DNA of 12,051 nt, from contig JAGLEB010000076.1 of assembly GCA_023145275.1 (NCBI GenBank), positions 1 through 12,051 of the forward strand, written 5' to 3'. This document shows, in pieces, positions 8,020 to 12,051 of this stretch. Both the position numbers and the translations under genes were made by a program. Every line of letters starts with the position of its first letter. Within the stretch, counting starts at the first letter, position 1. Under the pieces are notes generated by a model. That model had not been told where the DNA came from and made no database searches. It saw nothing but the letters and a program-made list of their open reading frames with translations. Source of the stretch: Flavobacteriales bacterium. Lineage in GTDB: Bacteria; Bacteroidota; Bacteroidia; Flavobacteriales; JADGDT01.

Positions 8020-8514
8020 ATGAAGAGAACTATCATTTTGATTTTTGTATTAATGTCATCCTTTGTTTTACATAAGTATTATGTCAGTGTGCTTGAGATA
8101 TCTTTAAATGAACAAAATAACCAATTAGAGCTTAGTTTAAAGGTTTTCAATGATGATTGGCAGAATGCTTTAGATCATCGCTTGGGAAAACCTGTGTATA
8201 TAGGGAGTCATAATGAGTATAAACAATTAGATTCATTAGTTGAAAGTTACTTGAAAGATAATATCCAAATTTGGATTAATAGTGATTTGGTAAATGTTAA
8301 TTACCTCGGAGATGAAATTGTTGATGAATCAACGTGGATTTATTTATACGTTGAGGGGGTAGAGAATATTAATAGTATTGATGTAAGATGTAAAATTCTA
8401 ACGGAACTTTTTGATGAACAAAGAAACGTTGTGCAGTTGAGTGTTGGAAAAGTCAGTAAAAGTGCACTATTGACAAAAAGTAGAAATACTAAGAAATTTG
8501 TGCTAAAAAAATAA
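8020..8514 (+). CDS. Exported DUF6702 family protein
   Basis: This 164-aa protein begins with a basic Lys-Arg and a hydrophobic stretch (residues 4-17), then HKYYVSVLEI. An HKfYvS-type motif straight after the signal segment is what I recognise as DUF6702, a Bacteroidota family of unknown function. The rest alternates beta-type strands (QLELSLKVFNDDW, NIQIWINSDLV, STWIYLYVEGV) and ends in a Lys-rich tail. Expected location is the periplasm or cell envelope, tethered if the N-terminal segment is not cut. It diverges from the BNR gene across only 39 bp, so the two promoters must overlap each other or extend into coding sequence. Its stop codon sits inside the left arm of a hairpin at 8511-8540. 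The family assignment is from memory. Confidence 0.72.
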   Translation: MKRTIILIFVLMSSFVLHKYYVSVLEISLNEQNNQLELSLKVFNDDWQNALDHRLGKPVYIGSHNEYKQLDSLVESYLKDNIQIWINSDLVNVNYLGDEIVDESTWIYLYVEGVENINSIDVRCKILTELFDEQRNVVQLSVGKVSKSALLTKSRNTKKFVLKK

Positions 8515-8540
8515 GCGAATTACCTTTGTAATTCGCTTAT
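8504..8540 (-). terminator. Rho-independent terminator for the leftward small gene
   Basis: A perfect 13-bp inverted repeat, ATAAGCGAATTAC (8511-8523) and GTAATTCGCTTAT (8528-8540), encloses a 4-base loop. Read on the minus strand, the stem is followed by a run of T (the As at 8505-8511 on the plus strand). Read on the plus strand it is followed by C and nine As, with no U-tract. It therefore terminates leftward transcripts, 12 bases past the stop of the 51-codon gene. It also overlaps the stop codon of the rightward DUF6702 gene. Confidence 0.85.
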
Positions 8541-8552
8541 CAAAAAAAAAGA

Positions 8553-8708
8553 CTATGAAGCAATAGCTTTAGAGTTGTCATTTCCTGAACGATATTTGTT
8601 TCTAATTTCCTCTAGTGTTAATGCTTTTTTTATTCTGGAATAAAGTTTTCCTGAAGCTGAGTTAAAAGTTCCTCTTTTTTTAATAGTTGTAGTGTAGTCT
8701 GTATCCAT
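8553..8708 (-). CDS. Unrecognised small basic protein, 51 aa
   Basis: ATG at 8708, stop TAG at 8553-8555, 51 codons. I do not recognise the product. It starts MDTDYTTTIKKRGTF, has KLYSRIKKALTLEEIRNKYR in the middle (likely one amphipathic helix) and ends polar (SGNDNSKAIAS). There are 11 Lys/Arg against 5 Asp/Glu, no cysteines, no signal peptide and no membrane segment. A basic, soluble helix could bind nucleic acid or a partner protein, but that is only inference. A strong terminator in the correct orientation lies 12 bases past the stop, and palindromes lie 19-35 and 90-102 bases upstream. The 146-base gap from mutA suggests a separate transcript, although readthrough from mutA is possible. 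No ribosome binding site is seen, as usual in Bacteroidota. Confidence 0.6.
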   Translation of the reverse strand: MDTDYTTTIKKRGTFNSASGKLYSRIKKALTLEEIRNKYRSGNDNSKAIAS

Positions 8709-8726
8709 ACGTTGTAGTTTTAAAGG

Positions 8727-8743
8727 TTGTATACAATATACAA
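8727..8743. promoter_or_regulatory. Palindrome, possible operator of the 51-aa gene
   Basis: TTGTATA-CAA-TATACAA is a perfect 7+3+7 inverted repeat located 19-35 bases before the small gene's ATG, where a Bacteroidota -7 region would be expected. A second short palindrome nearby (8798-8810) shares the GTATA/TATAC half-site. It is AT-rich, so chance is a real possibility. Confidence 0.4.
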
Positions 8744-8797
8744 TAAAAACTAATATGAATTCAAAATGATATTGTAATAATTAGATTAAGATATTGG

Positions 8798-8810
8798 GGT
8801 ATATTATACC
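8798..8810. promoter_or_regulatory. Second GTATA/TATAC palindrome
   Basis: GGTATA-T-TATACC is a perfect 6+1+6 palindrome in the 146-bp gap between mutA and the small gene. It shares the GTATA half-site with 8727-8743, but with a 1-base instead of a 3-base spacer when measured between the GTATA and TATAC halves. Confidence 0.3.
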
Positions 8811-8854
8811 GTTTTATGTATTGTTATAGGCTTATAATCAGGGAGTTGCATTAG

Positions 8855-10237
8855 TTAGCTTTGTTGCTTTTCTAAATTCAACCTCTTTTTTTCAGTATAT
8901 TCTGATAGTCTCTTTTCTGAAATAGTTCTTATAAGAGTCTTTTTGTGTTTTATTTTAAGGAAAGGATATTTTCTGATTTTGGAAGATATTTGCTCTTTTT
9001 CGTTCTTAAAAGAGTTTAAACCCACAATCTTTATCTCTCCTTTCTTTATGAGATCTAGTTCTTTGTATGCGCTTTCTGATATTTTTCTCTGAATAATACC
9101 TTCTTTAGCTTGCTTCAAAAAACCTCCTCCATTTTCAATTGATTTGAAAATTTCAAGTGATTTCTCGCTTAGTTCTCCTTTGATGAAGTCTAGGTAGTAG
9201 CTTCCTTCGTCAGCATTTATAACTTTTTCTATTTGTGCTTCTTCTCTAAGTATTAAAAGCTGATTGTATGCGATTCTACTTGAAAATTTGTTTGGAGCAT
9301 TAAATGTTTCATCAAATGCTTTATTTGTAAAATAATTTACTCCCGAAAGCATTGCAGAGAATGCTTCAGTAGTGCTTCTTAAAATATTATTTTCGGCATC
9401 ATAAATAGTTTTATTTCTAAAGCTCGATTCTCCGCTTATATTATTGTTACAAACAATATTGTATTTTGTTTTTACTAGGTTCATTAAGAAGTCGAAGACC
9501 TGAATTTTTGCAATTTCGAAGAAAAAGTTTGAACCAAATGCAAAGTTAAATTGAACTTTGTTGAAGAAGTCAGGGCCAATTATTGCGGAGTACTCAACTG
9601 CAATAGCTAATGAATATGCAATTTGTTGTATAATGTTGGCACCAGAGTTGTGATAAATTGATGCGTCAACTCCAAATGGAATAATATTATCAGAGCTAAT
9701 AGAACCGGATTTTTTAAATAGTGTAGTATCTTCCTTCTCTGAGATTACCCATTCACCATTTAATAATATGTGTTTTATGAAGTCTAAATTTAGAAATAAC
9801 TTCTTAGTAATTAAATTGTTTTTCTCCCATTTAATAATAGTAGATAAGTCTTCATCGCTAAAGCGAATAAATTTAAGAGACAAATCTCTATTGAAAATAT
9901 CACGAACATTTGTTAGTTTGTCTAATTCAAACCCTAGAGGTATGTGTATTGTTAGAAGTTCAAATTCCTCTTTTAAGATTGTTGATAGTATGGAAATAGA
10001 TCTTTCTTCATTTTTTAAATAGAATGTTTTCCCGAATTTAATACCATTACCTGTATTTCTATAATGTTTAATTTTAGTGGTGAACGAACTTGAGGATGTA
10101 TATGGAGGAGTATCAATTCCTTCAAGGTTGTGTTGAGTAAGGACCTTGTTGAAATCTTTCCCTCCTAGATCAAAATTGGCTTTATTTTTCCACTCTTTAT
10201 AAGATATTGCTCTAAATTCGGAAAATAGTTCATTCAT
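8855..10237 (-). CDS. mutA: Methylmalonyl-CoA mutase, small (beta) subunit
   Basis: This is the non-catalytic subunit of heterodimeric adenosylcobalamin-dependent methylmalonyl-CoA mutase, which interconverts succinyl-CoA and (R)-methylmalonyl-CoA in propionate metabolism. I start it at the ATG at 10237 (460 aa, MNELFSEFRAISYKEWKNKA), which resembles the usual flavobacterial N-terminus and leaves 10 bases after the DivIC-like gene. The longest frame starts at 10285 and would overlap that gene by 38 bases. In 460-aa numbering, family stretches are LRSTTEAFSAMLSG (286-299), SSRIAYNQLLIL (319-330), GSYYLDF (345-351) and NGGGFL (369-374). It is a TIM-barrel subunit without a C-terminal B12-binding domain, the short form as I recall it for this phylum. 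The large subunit mutB, which must pair with it, is not in the window. Confidence 0.88.
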   Translation of the reverse strand: MNELFSEFRAISYKEWKNKANFDLGGKDFNKVLTQHNLEGIDTPPYTSSSSFTTKIKHYRNTGNGIKFGKTFYLKNEERSISILSTILKEEFELLTIHIPLGFELDKLTNVRDIFNRDLSLKFIRFSDEDLSTIIKWEKNNLITKKLFLNLDFIKHILLNGEWVISEKEDTTLFKKSGSISSDNIIPFGVDASIYHNSGANIIQQIAYSLAIAVEYSAIIGPDFFNKVQFNFAFGSNFFFEIAKIQVFDFLMNLVKTKYNIVCNNNISGESSFRNKTIYDAENNILRSTTEAFSAMLSGVNYFTNKAFDETFNAPNKFSSRIAYNQLLILREEAQIEKVINADEGSYYLDFIKGELSEKSLEIFKSIENGGGFLKQAKEGIIQRKISESAYKELDLIKKGEIKIVGLNSFKNEKEQISSKIRKYPFLKIKHKKTLIRTISEKRLSEYTEKKRLNLEKQQS

Positions 10238-10247
10238 GCTTGCAGCT

Positions 10248-10556
10248 TTACTTATTTTCTTCTTTAATGATAAAGATGTCTTCATTTTTTTTCTTCATAA
10301 GGAACCTTTCTCGAGCGTATTTTTCAAGTTTTTCGGGGTTGTTGTCTAACTCGTCTAGAGCCTTTCTGTCCTTTGATATTTCATTTTGATAAAATTCTTT
10401 TCTGTCTTCAAGTTTCTCAATAGATTTGTCTAATTCTCGATGTTTTAACCATGAATTAGTGTCTAGGAAAAGTATCCATATCAAAAAAACAATAAATACA
10501 ACAATGTATTTATTGTTTTTTATAAAGAGTAATATGTTTTTGCTATTTAATTTCAT
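10248..10556 (-). CDS. Septum formation initiator family protein (DivIC/FtsB-like)
   Basis: This 102-aa bitopic membrane protein has a short basic cytoplasmic N-terminus, one membrane helix (about 16-32), a periplasmic coiled coil (about 38-71) and the family signature KLEKYARERFLMKKKNEDIF (77-96). Proteins of this type join FtsL (and FtsQ) to activate septal cell-wall synthesis at the divisome. Length and architecture are typical. It lies 15 bases after udk and 10 bases before the preferred mutA start, so the three form one transcription unit read from the udk promoter. DivIC and FtsB are not distinguishable from sequence of this length. Confidence 0.88.
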   Translation of the reverse strand: MKLNSKNILLFIKNNKYIVVFIVFLIWILFLDTNSWLKHRELDKSIEKLEDRKEFYQNEISKDRKALDELDNNPEKLEKYARERFLMKKKNEDIFIIKEENK

Positions 10557-10571
10557 TAAAAAATATGTAAT

Positions 10572-11183
10572 TTATATTTCAAGTTTCTTTTCAATCACAG
10601 TTGCCAATATGTTAATAGCAACTCTATTTTCGCCCCCTTGAGGGATAATTATATCAGCAAAGTTTTTTGAAGGTTCAATAAACTGATCATGCATTGGTTT
10701 TAGTGTTTGGTGATAGCGATCTAATACTTGGTGAACATCTCTACCTCTTTCTAAAGTATCTCTCTTTATAACTCTAATTAACCTGTCATCAGCACTTGCG
10801 TGTACAAAAATTTTGATGTCAAATAAGTTTCTTAATTCAGGATTAGTTAGAATTAAGATTCCCTCAACAATAATAACCTTTTTTGGCAATATAGAGTTTG
10901 TTTCAAAGGACCTACTACACGTTAAATACGAATATATAGGTTCTTCAATTGTTTTTCCATCTTTTAATTCATTAATATGCTTAACTAGTAGCTCAAATTC
11001 TAAAGAGTCTGGATGGTCAAAGTTTAATTTCTTTCTATCTTCAATGGCAAGATGGCTACTGTCTCTGTAATAGGCATCTTGTGATAGTATAGCAACCTCG
11101 TTCTTATTAAGACTTTCAATTATTTTTCTAACAACAGTAGTTTTTCCAGATCCTGTTCCTCCAGCAATACCGATTACAAGCAT
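10572..11183 (-). CDS. udk: Uridine kinase
   Basis: This 203-aa cytosolic enzyme phosphorylates uridine and cytidine with ATP or GTP in pyrimidine salvage. Visible parts are the P-loop GGTGSGKT (8-15), the substrate-site SQDAYYRD (34-41, Asp36), NFDHPDS (54-60), VIIVEGIL (103-110) and the lid region RDTLERGRD (141-149), followed by DRYHQTLKPMHDQFIEPSK. The P-loop, Asp36 and the lid arginines are all present and the length is normal for bacterial Udk. It is first in the udk - DivIC-like - mutA group; a TACTTTTG box lies 20 bases before its ATG. Confidence 0.95.
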   Translation of the reverse strand: MLVIGIAGGTGSGKTTVVRKIIESLNKNEVAILSQDAYYRDSSHLAIEDRKKLNFDHPDSLEFELLVKHINELKDGKTIEEPIYSYLTCSRSFETNSILPKKVIIVEGILILTNPELRNLFDIKIFVHASADDRLIRVIKRDTLERGRDVHQVLDRYHQTLKPMHDQFIEPSKNFADIIIPQGGENRVAINILATVIEKKLEI

Positions 11184-11203
11184 AGTTATCTATTTTGATA
11201 TTG

Positions 11204-11211
11204 CAAAAGTA
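11204..11211 (-). promoter_or_regulatory. -7 box of the udk operon promoter
   Basis: The minus strand reads TACTTTTG, a full match to TAnnTTTG, ending 20 bases before the udk ATG. No convincing TTG -33 element is seen at the expected distance, which is common because that box is weakly conserved. Position and match make it the likely promoter for udk, the DivIC-like gene and mutA. Confidence 0.6.
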
Positions 11212-11298
11212 AATAATAACATTCGTCTAATGAAGACTCTTGATATAAATATTATAGCATGATTTATATATGACCTGTAGAATAGAAATTTTAATTAT

Positions 11299-11350
11299 TT
11301 AGGAGTTAAGTTTAGAACACGCATATTATACACCACGGTTGTGAGTTTAA
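11299..11350. repeat. Decayed partial copy of the 255-bp repeat
   Basis: The stretch from TTAGGAGTTAAG to CACCACGGTTGTGAG aligns, with small gaps, to the inner part of the full repeats (TAGGAGATAAG ... CCCCACGGTAGTGAG, about 11659-11700). It directly precedes the first full copy, so an older unit seems to have been worn down here. Confidence 0.45.
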
Positions 11351-11355
11351 TATCT

Positions 11356-11865
11356 GTGCATTCGCGCCAAAGAAAAATTGTACAGATAAATCCACGTATA
11401 TAATAGGGGATAAGTCAGCACATCAACAAACTCCACGGTAGTGGTTTTAAGGATCTGGGATCAACATTACTCAGTTTCCCCCAAGGAAACAACAACACGT
11501 TTAAACAAGAAGTGCGAAGCACGACAAACAAGTGCCGTAGGCACAATAACCCGCAATCCTGCTTTTTGCAGGCATTGCACTAAACAACGTTCATCTTTAT
11601 CCACATATTAGTGCATCTGTGGCAAAGAAACAATACACAGATAAATACACTTATATAATAGGAGATAAGTCAGCACATCAGCAAACCCCACGGTAGTGAG
11701 GTTAAAAACCTGCGATCAACATTACTCAGTTTCCCCAAATGAAATAACAACATGTTTAAATAAGAAGTGCGAAGCACGACAAACAAGTGCCGTAGTCACA
11801 ATAACCCACAATCCTGCTTTTTGCAGGCATTGCACTAAACAACGTTAACCTTTAGCTATATGTTT
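11356..11865. repeat. Two tandem 255-bp hairpin-rich repeats
   Basis: Copy A is 11356-11610 and copy B is 11611-11865. By hand alignment they have no insertions or deletions and about 34 substitutions (about 87% identical). A third copy begins at 11866 (GTGCATCTGCGGC) and fades within about 16 bases. Copy A contains five short stems: CCAC/GTGG (11433-11444), GTTTCC/GGAAAC (11474-11490), GTGC/GCAC with GAA loop (11512-11522), GTGCC/GGCAC with GTA loop (11532-11544), and a 10-bp stem with one bulged C around TTTTT (11553-11578). The longest identical blocks cover the GAA and TTTTT hairpins and the trailing ACTAAACAACGTT. In copy B several other arms have mismatches. It is visibly more GC-rich than the rest of the window and shows no convincing coding frame. 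Confidence 0.88.
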
Positions 11866-11881
11866 GTGCATCTGCGGCCAA

Positions 11882-11993
11882 AAAATCAGATCATTCCATT
11901 TCAAAAAATCAATCTAAATAATAAACTTTACAGGGTAAGTGTCCGAAGTACAGTGCCTTGATGAATGGTCATTCAAATAATAATAAATAAGTC
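11882..11993. other. AT-rich spacer between repeat array and promoter
   Basis: No gene is seen here. The only structure is the dyad GAATG-GT-CATTC (11963-11974), 20 bases before the -33 box, and a stretch AAGTGTCCGAAGTACAGTGCC (11937-11957) that may be a worn relic of the AAGTGCGAAGCAC...AAGTGCC hairpin pair of the repeats. Confidence 0.4.
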
Positions 11994-12023
11994 TTGCAGG
12001 TTCAAAAAAGAGGCTTACATTTG
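11994..12023 (+). promoter_or_regulatory. Strong Bacteroidota promoter, probably for a stable RNA operon beyond the window
   Basis: TTG (11994-11996), a 19-base spacer and TACATTTG (12016-12023) form a near-ideal Bacteroidota promoter reading right. It is followed by a GC-rich discriminator (CACCCGC) and preceded by a long A/T run (11973-11990) resembling an UP element. That combination is typical of growth-rate-controlled rRNA or tRNA promoters. The transcription start would be near 12030, and the remaining 20 bases would be leader. The target is inferred; no RNA gene is inside the window. Confidence 0.7.
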
Positions 12024-12051
12024 CACCCGCTTTGAGAAACATATATTGTTT

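Noticed and set aside
9768..11070. Rightward frames within mutA, the DivIC-like gene and udk
   Set aside because: All are opposite conserved genes and have no recognisable sequence.
11460..11604. Leftward open frame of about 40 codons shared by both repeat copies
   Set aside because: It has no ATG, and most differences between the two copies change the amino acid (R/W, P/T, R/H, L/F), which is not the pattern of a protein under selection. The 255-bp length being a multiple of three is probably chance.
11356..11865. CRISPR array
   Set aside because: There are only two long units directly abutting, with no short repeat and no unique spacers.
11356..11865. Integron cassette array with attC sites
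   Set aside because: There are no cassette genes, no integrase in the window and no fit to the GTTRRRY/RYYYAAC core boxes.

Overview
The window comes from a low-GC member of the Bacteroidota, most likely the class Flavobacteriia or a close relative. Three things point there: the gene order udk - DivIC/FtsB-like gene - mutA, which I remember as common in flavobacteria; several sites matching the Bacteroidota promoter consensus (TTTG ... TAnnTTTG) in place of -35/-10 boxes, with few Shine-Dalgarno sequences; and clade-typical families such as DUF6702 and polysaccharide tyrosine kinases with Tyr-Gly tails. The species cannot be told from the sequence.

Layout. 1-2917 (+): two tandem BY-type tyrosine kinases / polysaccharide co-polymerases, the first cut by the window edge, which look like the end of a capsule or exopolysaccharide export cluster. 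2941-7980 (-): four co-directional genes: an NhaC Na+/H+ antiporter, a Cys/Met-metabolism PLP enzyme, peptidase E and an exported Asp-box (BNR) protein. A 149-bp sequence bounded by 14-bp inverted repeats lies between the PLP enzyme gene and pepE. 8020-8514 (+): an exported DUF6702 protein. 8553-8708 (-): an unrecognised 51-codon gene with a strong hairpin/U-tract terminator at its 3' end and two small palindromes upstream. 8855-11183 (-): a compact group, udk, a DivIC/FtsB-like gene and mutA, read from a good promoter upstream of udk.

11184-12051 has no protein gene I can support. It holds two exact-length 255-bp tandem repeats rich in small hairpins, with decayed pieces of the same unit on both sides. 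It ends in a near-perfect Bacteroidota promoter (TTG-N19-TACATTTG) with a GC-rich discriminator, facing out of the window. I infer that this promoter drives a stable RNA operon, possibly rRNA.

Most of the window is ordinary chromosomal housekeeping. The parts least explained by known families are the hairpin repeat array beside the stable-RNA promoter, the 51-aa basic small protein with its own terminator and possible operator, and the inverted-repeat element at 5793-5941. No defence system, CRISPR array, tRNA or complete insertion sequence was seen. Three start codons need care: pepE (6652), the PLP enzyme (5723) and mutA (10237) each fit better than the longest open frame.
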